The notes under the pieces: generated by a model
Databases searched by the model: none
Seen by the model: only the letters and a program-made list of their open reading frames with translations
What the model was told of the DNA's origin: nothing
NCBI GenBank assembly: GCA_017548985.1
Contig: JAFYYW010000016.1
Span: 1 to 44,002, forward strand
DNA from: Bacteroidales bacterium
Lineage (GTDB): Bacteria > Bacteroidota > Bacteroidia > Bacteroidales > UBA932
Direction of reading: 5' to 3'
DNA length: 44,002 nt
Part shown: one piece after another, positions 35,313-43,470 of the stretch
Layout: every line of letters starts with the position of its first letter
Numbering within the stretch: the stretch's first letter is position 1
Translations under genes and position numbers: made by a program

Positions 35313-38105
35313 TTATTTTAATCTCAACTCAATAGAGGAGCCGTCATACGATACGGTCCGCCCGGTAGCGTCCGGATCATAAGGCATAGGATGGGATGGA
35401 TCCACCAGAATCAAACGGAAAGCGCGATTCTCGAGAACTCCCGGGAAGGTTCCCTGTCGGGCTCCGATCGTAAGGGTCCCGGAGCTCTCATCCCACCGGA
35501 TAGGGATGGTTGAGAACTGGCCTTTCTCATAGCCGTATGTCAAGCCGTCATCCTCATACAAGGTGAAATCCACGTCAGCGCCGGAGTAGACATAGAGACA
35601 GATGTCATCAGCCGGTTTCTCATTTGACCACTCGATCTCCGGACCGAATGGAATCACAGAGCCAGCCCTCACATAAAGCGGGATCCTCTCATAGGGGGCG
35701 TCGACCGTAAGTGTCTGTCCTCCAGGAATATACTCTCCGGAATAGAAATCATACCACCCTCCCTCAGGGAAATACACCTCACGGCTTCTGGCCTCATATT
35801 CATAGACCGGACATGGCATCAAGGCCGGGCCGAACATCCATTGGTCGGAAAGGTCCCTGACCGCAGGGTCATCCGGGAAATCCATCGGGAGGCCCCGCAT
35901 AATGGTGTAATCACCAAAATGGACCGCGCCCGCCATGGAATACAGATAAGGCATCAGCCTGTAACGCAGCCGCATGTACCACAAGATGCTCTCATAAGCC
36001 GGAGAACCCTCAGGAGCTATATTCCAGAGCTCTCTCTGTGGCCACTGGCCATGGGTACGGAACAATGGAACGAATGTTCCGAATTGATGCCAACGGGTCT
36101 GGAGCTCGCGCCACTCTTCCTGGTTGACCTGGTCATAGAACTTGCCCATGACAGAGAAGCCTCCTATGTCCATGCCCCAGAACGGAATCCCGCTCATGGA
36201 ATAATTCAGTCCAGCGGGCATCTGCATCCTCATATCAACCCAGGAAGTGCCTATGTCACCGCTCCAGGTGGCTGTGGAATACCTCTGCAAACCGGCGAAA
36301 CCGTTACGTGTCAGCAGGAACACCCTCTTGTCAGGATCAATCTTCCTCTGGCCATTATATATGGCGTCCGCATTGACAAGGGCGTACGCGTTAAGATACT
36401 CGGTGGAAGAGCCTAAAGCGTTGGGAGTCAACAGCCATTTGAAATAATCCATCGGGAGGCAGTCCCTCAGGTTAGGCTCGCTCGCATCCATCCACCAGGC
36501 GTCAATCTTCCGGCCGTATTTAGAGTACAGGTTCTTATCCATCTGCCTCCAGAACATTTCCCTTCCACCTTCCGAATACGCGTCATAGAAAGTCTGCTTG
36601 TGGCCAAGCCAATCCACCAGGCCGGCGTCCTCAGCATGGGTGTACGCGTAACCGGCCGCTTTGAGTTCCTGATAATTATCCGTGTTGGTATAGAATTTCG
36701 GCCAGACGCTTATCATGAAGCGGGCGTTCATGCCGTGGACATCATCAAGCATCCTCTCAGGATCGGGATAGCGTTCGGGATCGAACTGGTGACTCCCCCA
36801 CTGGTCCTCTTTCCAATATTGCCAGTCCTGGACAATGTTGTCGACAGGAATATGCCTGCGTCTCATCTCGGCCAACGTCCCGACAAGCTCCTCCTGGGTG
36901 GAATAGCGTTCCCTGCTCTGCCAGAAGCCCAACGCCCACTTAGGCATTACCTGGGCCTTTCCGGTGAGGGTACGGTATCCTTTTATCACGCCATCGTAGT
37001 CACCTCCGGCGATAAAATAGAAATCAGCCCCCGGCTCGAACTCGGACCAGAATGAGAGCGCGTCCTCCTCCTCAGGGGTCATAAGGGTGGCGACCCGGAG
37101 TCCCATGTAGGATACATCCCCATCGGGATTCCAGACTATCCTCACAGGAGTTTTCTCCCCTTGATTAAGCCGGACCGTGAACTTTTTGCTGTTCGGATTC
37201 CAAGCCGGTCTCCAAAGGCGAGACATGACTTCCTTGCCGCCGATGAAAGTCTCCTGAAATCCGGCGTAATACTGAATGAAATGATAATCAGCTGTTTCCG
37301 GGGCTTGTATATATCCTTCAAAGACCACCTCGGAACCACTCAAGGGGATTTGTGGCAAGTTCTTGATAACGAACTCATTCTCGAAATAAAGAGAATCTTC
37401 CCGTCGGGATAAAACCTCACCGCCCTTAGTCTTGTAAGTCCCGGTCAAGGCGCCTTCAACCCCGTCCTTGTCATAAATGGTGAATATATCCCCGAGCTGT
37501 TTGTACGGTTCCGGATTCCCCCAACGGGAAAGCGAATATGCGTCGAACAAGATACCGTAACCTTTAGTGGATACCACGAAAGGGACGCTAACCTTGGTGT
37601 TATACTGGTATAACTCCTCGCTCCGGCCCTTGTGGTCGAACTCCCCTGACTGTTGCTGGCCCAATCCATAAAAAGACTCTCCATCCGAGGAAGCGAACAT
37701 GGTCCTCACTGAAAAGGCGTCCTTGCCCTCGACAGATGCCGGCGTGAATGACATCCTGCCGCCGCCAGCCAGGAGTTCCCCGTCAGGGTTGAAGAAACTC
37801 AAAGTCCCGTCAGGACATACAAGAGCCTGAAGTTCAGCAGTCGCCACTATAAGGCTGTCTCCGTTCCTGATGACTTTGAAATCCGTGTTCCCTCTCTGTG
37901 GAACCACCACAAGGCTCTTCCTGTCAGTGATGTTCTCTCCAGGAACCGCGGATACCCTGATGATATCCGGCGAGACCACCTGAAGGCGAATCAGGTTCCC
38001 GTCCCTACATACTGTGACCGAGTTGCCCTTGACTCTAACATCTCCATCCGAGCATGCTGAAACGAGCAGGGCGGACAGAATGAAAAAACAAAGGAACCTT
38101 TTCAT
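35313..38105 (-). CDS. GH31 lipoprotein with PA14 insert, probable alpha-xylosidase
   Basis: This is a 930-residue enzyme. ATG at 38105 gives a lipoprotein signal with lipobox VSAC followed by SDGD, an acidic start. An N-terminal beta-sandwich is interrupted by a PA14-like domain at about 220-345 (FEGYIQAPETADYHF, FIGGKEV). The catalytic barrel has nucleophile Asp540 in WWMDASEP and acid/base Asp617 in WSGDI. The PA14 insertion is a feature of xyloglucan alpha-xylosidases such as CjXyl31A and BoGH31A, so alpha-xylosidase is favoured; alpha-glucosidase is the alternative. In the operon it sits 10 bp after GH130 and 9 bp before GH3. It has no role in pure beta-mannan breakdown, suggesting the locus handles mixed hemicellulose. 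Confidence 0.88.
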   Translation of the reverse strand: MKRFLCFFILSALLVSACSDGDVRVKGNSVTVCRDGNLIRLQVVSPDIIRVSAVPGENITDRKSLVVVPQRGNTDFKVIRNGDSLIVATAELQALVCPDGTLSFFNPDGELLAGGGRMSFTPASVEGKDAFSVRTMFASSDGESFYGLGQQQSGEFDHKGRSEELYQYNTKVSVPFVVSTKGYGILFDAYSLSRWGNPEPYKQLGDIFTIYDKDGVEGALTGTYKTKGGEVLSRREDSLYFENEFVIKNLPQIPLSGSEVVFEGYIQAPETADYHFIQYYAGFQETFIGGKEVMSRLWRPAWNPNSKKFTVRLNQGEKTPVRIVWNPDGDVSYMGLRVATLMTPEEEDALSFWSEFEPGADFYFIAGGDYDGVIKGYRTLTGKAQVMPKWALGFWQSRERYSTQEELVGTLAEMRRRHIPVDNIVQDWQYWKEDQWGSHQFDPERYPDPERMLDDVHGMNARFMISVWPKFYTNTDNYQELKAAGYAYTHAEDAGLVDWLGHKQTFYDAYSEGGREMFWRQMDKNLYSKYGRKIDAWWMDASEPNLRDCLPMDYFKWLLTPNALGSSTEYLNAYALVNADAIYNGQRKIDPDKRVFLLTRNGFAGLQRYSTATWSGDIGTSWVDMRMQMPAGLNYSMSGIPFWGMDIGGFSVMGKFYDQVNQEEWRELQTRWHQFGTFVPLFRTHGQWPQRELWNIAPEGSPAYESILWYMRLRYRLMPYLYSMAGAVHFGDYTIMRGLPMDFPDDPAVRDLSDQWMFGPALMPCPVYEYEARSREVYFPEGGWYDFYSGEYIPGGQTLTVDAPYERIPLYVRAGSVIPFGPEIEWSNEKPADDICLYVYSGADVDFTLYEDDGLTYGYEKGQFSTIPIRWDESSGTLTIGARQGTFPGVLENRAFRLILVDPSHPMPYDPDATGRTVSYDGSSIELRLK

Positions 38106-38115
38106 ATTCAAGGGA

Positions 38116-39279
38116 TTAAATAGCTATATCCTGGTTTTTGACTATAAGTTTCTTCAAAATGTCCACAGAAGCTCCTGTCCTTAGACCATCCGGAGCGGTG
38201 TGGAGGCAATAATCGACAAGACGGTCGACTGACGATGTGGCGACATGCATACGGGTGTCTGAGGAAGCGTAGTAGATGAAAACCTTCCCGTCCGGATCAC
38301 ATATCCATCCGTTGGTGAAGAGGACATTCATCACATCTCCGATATACTCTCCTCCCTCGGGAGCCATGAAGAATCCCGCGGGCTCGGCGATCATCTCAGA
38401 AGGATCATCCAGAGCGGTCATATACATGTAAAGGACATAACGAAGGCCGGATGCGCAACCTCTCACCCCATGGGCGAGATGAAGCCATCCCTTAGGAGTC
38501 TTTATAGGATGGGGTCCTTCCCCGTTCTTGCATTCTTTGATAGTGTGGTAGCTTCTGCGGCTCAACACCTTTTCTTCGGTGATTACCGCGTGTTCCATGC
38601 TGTCGACCAATGCCCAACCGATTCCCGGACCGCTTCCGGCATCGATAAATCCATCCTGGGGACGAGTGTACAAGGCATATTTACCATCCACAAACTCGGG
38701 ATGGAGGACGACATTGCGCTGCTGGTGTGACGAGACTATGTCAGGAAGCCTCTCCCAGGTGACCAGATCCTTGGTACGCGCCACACCTGCGCTCGCGACA
38801 GCGGCGGATAGGTCATCCGGATGCTTCTTGTCCTTTCTCTCCACGCAGAAAATCCCGTAGATCCACCCGTCCTCATGGGCGGTTAGACGCATGTCATATA
38901 CATTCGTGGCGGGCTCACCATATTCCGGCATCGTGACAGGAACCGGCCAGAAACGGAAGTTATCCACACCATTGGGACTCTCAGCCACAGCGAAGAAAGA
39001 CTTGCGGTCAGCACTCTCAACCCTGGCGACAAGGATATACTTCCCGTCAAACTTGATCGCTCCGGAATTCATTACGGCGTGGATGCCGAACCTCTCCATC
39101 AGATATGGGTTGGTCTCCTTGTGGAGATCGTATCGCCATTCCAACGGAGCGTGAGACGCGGTCAGAACCGGGTTCACATAACGCTCGTAAACACCATTCC
39201 CCTCAATTGGGATGTTTGTTTTTGACAACAGTTCCTCATGCGACTTCTTGAGCCGCTCCAATCTCTCTTCGTACGTCAT
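38116..39279 (-). CDS. GH130 4-O-beta-mannosyl-glucose phosphorylase
   Basis: This is a 387-residue cytoplasmic five-bladed beta-propeller without a signal peptide. The N-terminal block (NPVLTASHAPLEWRYDL, ETNPYLMERFGIHAVMNSGA) and DRKSFFAVAES are close to the GH130 subfamily 1 enzymes of Bacteroides and Ruminococcus. Asp129 in NVYDMR is the likely proton donor. The reaction is phosphorolysis of mannosyl-(1,4)-glucose to mannose-1-phosphate and glucose, saving ATP. Its substrate is supplied by the 2-epimerase encoded at the end of the same operon. It overlaps the upstream GH26 stop by 4 bp, tying intracellular phosphorolysis to mannanase production. Confidence 0.92.
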   Translation of the reverse strand: MTYEERLERLKKSHEELLSKTNIPIEGNGVYERYVNPVLTASHAPLEWRYDLHKETNPYLMERFGIHAVMNSGAIKFDGKYILVARVESADRKSFFAVAESPNGVDNFRFWPVPVTMPEYGEPATNVYDMRLTAHEDGWIYGIFCVERKDKKHPDDLSAAVASAGVARTKDLVTWERLPDIVSSHQQRNVVLHPEFVDGKYALYTRPQDGFIDAGSGPGIGWALVDSMEHAVITEEKVLSRRSYHTIKECKNGEGPHPIKTPKGWLHLAHGVRGCASGLRYVLYMYMTALDDPSEMIAEPAGFFMAPEGGEYIGDVMNVLFTNGWICDPDGKVFIYYASSDTRMHVATSSVDRLVDYCLHTAPDGLRTGASVDILKKLIVKNQDIAI

Positions 39280-40367
39280 AGCAACACAATATCTTTCTTC
39301 TCACTGAACAGTTTAAAATCCTCTTCGTTCTCAAAACCTTTCCAGGGGCCGTAGAAATGGCCGGGACGGTCGTGGGCGTTACGCCATGTAAGCAGGTAAC
39401 AGATAGGGAAACCCTGAATGGCCGGATAAAGCCTCTGGGTCCACCAATGGGGATCCGGAATCCCCTCGAGGCCGGTCTCGGAAAGGCACATGAGTTTCAA
39501 ATGCTCTTTCGAGATCTCAGTCAGTGTGGTGAGCATCTGCTTCAGATTCGCCATATACGCGGCGCCGGCAGCCTCAAGGTCTCCGTTGTTATATTCATAA
39601 AGATCGGTACCCAGGATGTCCACGATATCATCCCCAGGGTAACGGGACAGGTAATCCTCCTTGGAAATCGGCCCGTTCGGGGAATAACACCAAAGCAGGT
39701 TCTTTACACCTTTCTCCTCGAGTCTTTCCCGAGTCAGGCGGAAAAGGGCCTTGTACTGCTCCGCGGCGCAGAGCTTGCCACCCCACCAGAACCAACTTCC
39801 GATGTTCTCGTGCCAGGGACGGAATATCACGGGAGCGTGCCCCAGACTATTGAGGAAGTCCGCCAGACGATCCAGCCATACGAGGAACTCCTCATGCTTC
39901 TCCCCACCCTCGAGTACAGAGGCGACGACCTGATCTGAGGATATATCCCATGAGTCACCTCCAGTCAACGGGTTACGCAAATGCCATGAGAATGTCACGA
40001 CCCCTCCCCTGCTCCTGTGCGTCAAGGCAGCCTTGCGTATAAGCCCGAAGGGTACACCATCCAGGTTGCAGCTGTCTCCAAGCTCGATGCCACCCAAGTC
40101 GAATCCCAATACAGCCGGATACATGCCGGAGACATCCTTGACATCCGAGCGCTCCAAATCATCATTCTCCCAGTCCGTAACCTTCCAAGAATGGCCGTAG
40201 GAAAGGTCATCCTGATGGCCATACATGACTTTTCCGGCATCGGCCACCGAAAGCAACTGCCCGGCGAGAATCTTATCGCCAGAGATTTCGTCATCGACAG
40301 GCCTGGGACGTCTGCCACACCCGAAAACAAAAAGTGGGATCATAACCAGCAAAAACAAATTTCTCAT
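39276..40367 (-). CDS. GH26 beta-mannanase lipoprotein, compact form
   Basis: This is a 363-residue GH26 enzyme with lipobox VFGC (Cys17). The acid/base is Glu187 in RPWHENIGSWFWWG and the nucleophile is Glu297 in LMCLSETG. It has no accessory domain. Residues after the lipid cysteine are basic (GRRPRP), unlike the acidic starts of the two upstream lipoproteins, which suggests it faces the periplasm. That fits a mannobiohydrolase-like role, trimming imported manno-oligosaccharides to mannobiose for the epimerase/phosphorylase pair. The start is five bases after the GH5 stop and the stop overlaps GH130. Confidence 0.9.
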   Translation of the reverse strand: MRNLFLLVMIPLFVFGCGRRPRPVDDEISGDKILAGQLLSVADAGKVMYGHQDDLSYGHSWKVTDWENDDLERSDVKDVSGMYPAVLGFDLGGIELGDSCNLDGVPFGLIRKAALTHRSRGGVVTFSWHLRNPLTGGDSWDISSDQVVASVLEGGEKHEEFLVWLDRLADFLNSLGHAPVIFRPWHENIGSWFWWGGKLCAAEQYKALFRLTRERLEEKGVKNLLWCYSPNGPISKEDYLSRYPGDDIVDILGTDLYEYNNGDLEAAGAAYMANLKQMLTTLTEISKEHLKLMCLSETGLEGIPDPHWWTQRLYPAIQGFPICYLLTWRNAHDRPGHFYGPWKGFENEEDFKLFSEKKDIVLL

Positions 40368-40372
40368 GACTA

Positions 40373-41965
40373 TCAGAATTTAGGCGCGGAATCATAAACA
40401 TGTTGGAGGGTGTAGCCATCGCTCTCGGTGAACCAAGCCTTCTTTATCACATTAATAACCTCTTTACTGTTTCCAATGTACCCTCCTGTGCCGTGGTTGA
40501 TATAGCCGTGCTGCTCTTTTCCGGTGCCACTGGCACCATTATCCCAGAGGAAACAGGGCAGACCATAAGTCTTGGCCGCTTTGACGATATACTCCATGTA
40601 ATAGAGGTAGAACTTCCAGGCCCTGGTATCGGATTTGGCGCGCATGGAGCAACCATACTCCCCGATGTAACAAGGGATGTTCTTGGAGACGTAATCGGTG
40701 TTCAGCTTGCTGAAAACCTCCTTGACGTGTGTCTCGTCACCTCCATTTGCCTTCTTGCCCACAGCTCCAGTGTGTCCCCAGTCAGAGTACTGGGCGTCTC
40801 CGATGGTATAGTCGTAGGGATCATAGAAATGCACGGAAACCATCACCTTGCCGGCTTTGTCGGTTGGAATCTTCAAGTACTTGGTGAACTCCGGATTGGC
40901 CGCGTAGGTCGGAACGCCTAGCCAGCGGGTGGCATTCTCCCCGCCAGTTGCCCTGACAGCGTCAACAAAGACTTGATTCCATTCGTTCAGGATATTACAC
41001 TGACGGGAAGGATTGCTCTGGAAGTCGGCGCTCCAGCCCCAGCCTCCATCGTTGAGCTCATTGAAACCCTCCATTATCAGCCAGTCGCCGCAATCAGCGA
41101 ACTTGTTGGCTATCTGCGTCCAGACCGCCTTGATCTCAGCCTTGATTGTCTCGTTGAGAACGCTATTAACAGAGGCGTTCTTGATGTCCAGCCAATGGTC
41201 ATCTCCGTGGTTCTCGTCATGATGGGTGTTGATGATGACATTCAGTCCCTCAGCATGCGCGAAACCCACAACCTCAAAAACACGATTCAACCATGTCTCA
41301 TCAATCTTATACTCAGGAGCTTTGCCGATAAATTTCAGCCAGGTCACGGGGATGCGGACACTGGTGAATCCAGCGGCCTTGACTCCCTTGAATGTGGCCG
41401 GGGTGGCCAGCTCGCCGCCCCAAACCGTCTCATTCGGATAATCGTACCAGTCAAACCCATTCTCGTCAACATAGTGCCAATTGTAATAGGCGTCAAAATG
41501 GTTACCCATATTCCACCCTAAACCAAGAGTCTTGGCCAAGGCCCACGCGTCGTTATCCCCGGAAGGAGGGGTCGGAGGCTCAACCGGTTTCTCCTTCGCG
41601 GCCTGAGAGACAGTGAAGGTTACTGAGGAAGCTCCAGACGAGGCCACCGTAACAGTGGCGGTCCTGGTGTCGTAAGTGTCATTGGCGGCTACTGTAAGTC
41701 CAACTGTAATGGAATAAGCGTTGAATGTCCCGTCGACATAAGTTATCCAAGAAGGCAGCCCGGTGAGTGTCGGACGTGCTGGAGCCTTGATGGTCAACGA
41801 CAATTTCTCACCAGGTTGCGCCACCTGGAAAGAGTTGGAGCTCAGGGTTATGGATGAAGGAGCCGGATCTGGCGGTGGCGTAGGCTGAGGGGGTTCCTTG
41901 CCGCAAGAGCCGAGGAAGACCAGAAGCATGGCCGTCAAAGCCAGATGTCTGAATACATTTACCAT
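40373..41965 (-). CDS. BACON-GH5 endo-glycanase lipoprotein (GH5_4-like)
   Basis: This is a 530-residue lipoprotein. I take the ATG at 41965 (MVNVFRHLAL), four bases after the upstream stop, because it gives a proper lipobox (FLGSC, Cys21); a start at 41983 lies inside the upstream gene. Residues about 35-123 form a BACON domain, followed by a Pro-rich linker (PVEPPTPPSG) and a GH5 barrel. LGLGWNMGN and VRIPVTW resemble subfamily 4. The acid/base is Glu303 in FNELND and the nucleophile is Glu436 in IGEYG. Candidate substrates are glucomannan, xyloglucan or beta-glucan. CGKEPP after the signal suggests export to the cell surface. The BACON domain closely resembles that of the next gene upstream. 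Confidence 0.87.
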   Translation of the reverse strand: MVNVFRHLALTAMLLVFLGSCGKEPPQPTPPPDPAPSSITLSSNSFQVAQPGEKLSLTIKAPARPTLTGLPSWITYVDGTFNAYSITVGLTVAANDTYDTRTATVTVASSGASSVTFTVSQAAKEKPVEPPTPPSGDNDAWALAKTLGLGWNMGNHFDAYYNWHYVDENGFDWYDYPNETVWGGELATPATFKGVKAAGFTSVRIPVTWLKFIGKAPEYKIDETWLNRVFEVVGFAHAEGLNVIINTHHDENHGDDHWLDIKNASVNSVLNETIKAEIKAVWTQIANKFADCGDWLIMEGFNELNDGGWGWSADFQSNPSRQCNILNEWNQVFVDAVRATGGENATRWLGVPTYAANPEFTKYLKIPTDKAGKVMVSVHFYDPYDYTIGDAQYSDWGHTGAVGKKANGGDETHVKEVFSKLNTDYVSKNIPCYIGEYGCSMRAKSDTRAWKFYLYYMEYIVKAAKTYGLPCFLWDNGASGTGKEQHGYINHGTGGYIGNSKEVINVIKKAWFTESDGYTLQHVYDSAPKF

Positions 41966-41969
41966 ACTA

Positions 41970-43418
41970 TCAATACTTGACATCAGAACGAGTTATCACA
42001 TTAGAGTTTGACAAAGCCGCGCTCCACCACGAGGTGTCAGGCATATTCGATCCATACCATGGCATGAACCATGACCACTTGGCTCCGGCGGACCATACAG
42101 AAGGAATCATGGCGAAGGCCTCAGGCGGATTTGCCCCAGAGTTAGTCCCGCACTCGCCCAAGGCGACCATCTTGGTCGGATAGGTGGCCTGGATCTCCTT
42201 GAATTCCGTGGCATTAGCCGAAGCTGTACTGCCATAAAGGTCACGCGCGACTATATCCACGTAGGCATCGCCGGGATACCATGCCTTGTCCTGGTTATAT
42301 TTGGAGGAATCACCGTTGTAGTTCTGGGTGGTCCAAACCCAAATAAGGTTACGTATGCCCTTAGACTCGAAGTAATCGAACATCGCGACCCATAGCTTCT
42401 TATAAACTTCAGCGCCATCATAGCCCCACCAGAACCAAGATTTGGTCCAAGAAGCCTGCTGCTTGTATGTGGAATTGCCGGCGGCTTCATGGAACGGACG
42501 CCAAATCGCCGCTATTCCTTTTTCCTGCAGTCCCAAGATCACAGCGACGACCTTGTCCATCTGGTCATAAAACCACTTGTTCTCCCAACTATCCTTCGTG
42601 AACACATTCTGGGCCTTGAAAGTGGTCTCACCAGGAGTACAGGTGACTCCACTCCCATCTGCTCCTGGAGAGACAGTGGCACTCTTGGGCACGTTGAAAT
42701 GCCACATCAGCGAGACGATTCCTCCTGCCTCCGCCCACTCGGTGACGGGCTTCAGATCAGAGTAATTAATCCAGTTATTCTCAGGAACATAGATATGGAT
42801 GAAGTCGTAGCAGTTCATCGCCGGATATTTCCCGGTGGCCGAGTGGACTTTATCCGCCTCCCGGTGGTTCCAGTTCACATCCGCCATGATAGAGGAAATG
42901 ATCTTCTTGCCATATTGGCTCAGAAGGTAGCCATAAAGGGCTTTGGCCTCATCAGTCGCGTTTACAGTCACCAGAGTCTCGGATATCCCGGTCTCTAGGG
43001 GCTTTTCCTCCGGCTTTTCTTCCGGTTTCTCAGGTTCCGCCGGCTTCTGGGCGGCAGCCTGTGAGACAGCGAATGTCTTTGTCAGGTTCCCCGCGGAAAT
43101 GGTCAGAGACGCGGTCCTGGGATCATAGGATGTGTTCTCAGCGACTTTCAGGGTATATGTGATGCTATAGTGATTGAAAGTACCATCCATGACCGTTACC
43201 CAAGAGGGTGCCCCGGTAACTGTCGGCCTGGAGGGGGCAGTCACGGTCAGAGCCAATTCCGCGCCCTTGACATCAGAGTTCACGGATTCCTGGCTCAACG
43301 TGATCGCCGTAGGCGCCGGATCCTCTTGAGGGACGATCGGATCATCGCCGCCACAAGACATCACCAACGCCACGACTGACGCCAATAGCAGGCAAGACAG
43401 TACTTTCCTCATTTTCAT
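41970..43418 (-). CDS. BACON-GH26 endo-beta-mannanase lipoprotein
   Basis: This is a 482-residue protein with lipobox VMSC (Cys22) followed by GGDD, an acidic stretch like Bacteroidota surface-export signals. Residues about 35-121 form a BACON domain, then a repetitive Pro-Glu-Lys linker (PEKPEEKPEEKP) and a GH26 barrel. The acid/base is Glu311 in RPFHEAAGN and the nucleophile is Glu422 in GECG. It is probably the surface endo-mannanase that begins attack on beta-mannan. It differs from the compact GH26 two genes downstream in domain content and predicted location. The spacer before it holds an inverted repeat. Confidence 0.9.
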   Translation of the reverse strand: MKMRKVLSCLLLASVVALVMSCGGDDPIVPQEDPAPTAITLSQESVNSDVKGAELALTVTAPSRPTVTGAPSWVTVMDGTFNHYSITYTLKVAENTSYDPRTASLTISAGNLTKTFAVSQAAAQKPAEPEKPEEKPEEKPLETGISETLVTVNATDEAKALYGYLLSQYGKKIISSIMADVNWNHREADKVHSATGKYPAMNCYDFIHIYVPENNWINYSDLKPVTEWAEAGGIVSLMWHFNVPKSATVSPGADGSGVTCTPGETTFKAQNVFTKDSWENKWFYDQMDKVVAVILGLQEKGIAAIWRPFHEAAGNSTYKQQASWTKSWFWWGYDGAEVYKKLWVAMFDYFESKGIRNLIWVWTTQNYNGDSSKYNQDKAWYPGDAYVDIVARDLYGSTASANATEFKEIQATYPTKMVALGECGTNSGANPPEAFAMIPSVWSAGAKWSWFMPWYGSNMPDTSWWSAALSNSNVITRSDVKY

Positions 43419-43433
43419 TTATTTAATTGGATC

Positions 43434-43459
43434 CCGGAGGGAGGGTCAGCCCCCTCCGG
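43434..43459. other. Intercistronic inverted repeat between the binding-protein and GH26 genes
   Basis: CCGGAGGG (43434-43441) and CCCTCCGG (43452-43459) form a perfect 8-bp GC-rich stem with a 10-base loop in the 52-bp spacer. On the minus (coding) strand it is followed by AT-rich sequence but no T-run, so it is a weak terminator at best. An attenuator or RNA-stabilising hairpin is possible: such elements often lie between abundant surface-protein genes and downstream enzyme genes in these operons. Confidence 0.55.
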
Positions 43460-43470
43460 AATAAAAACTA

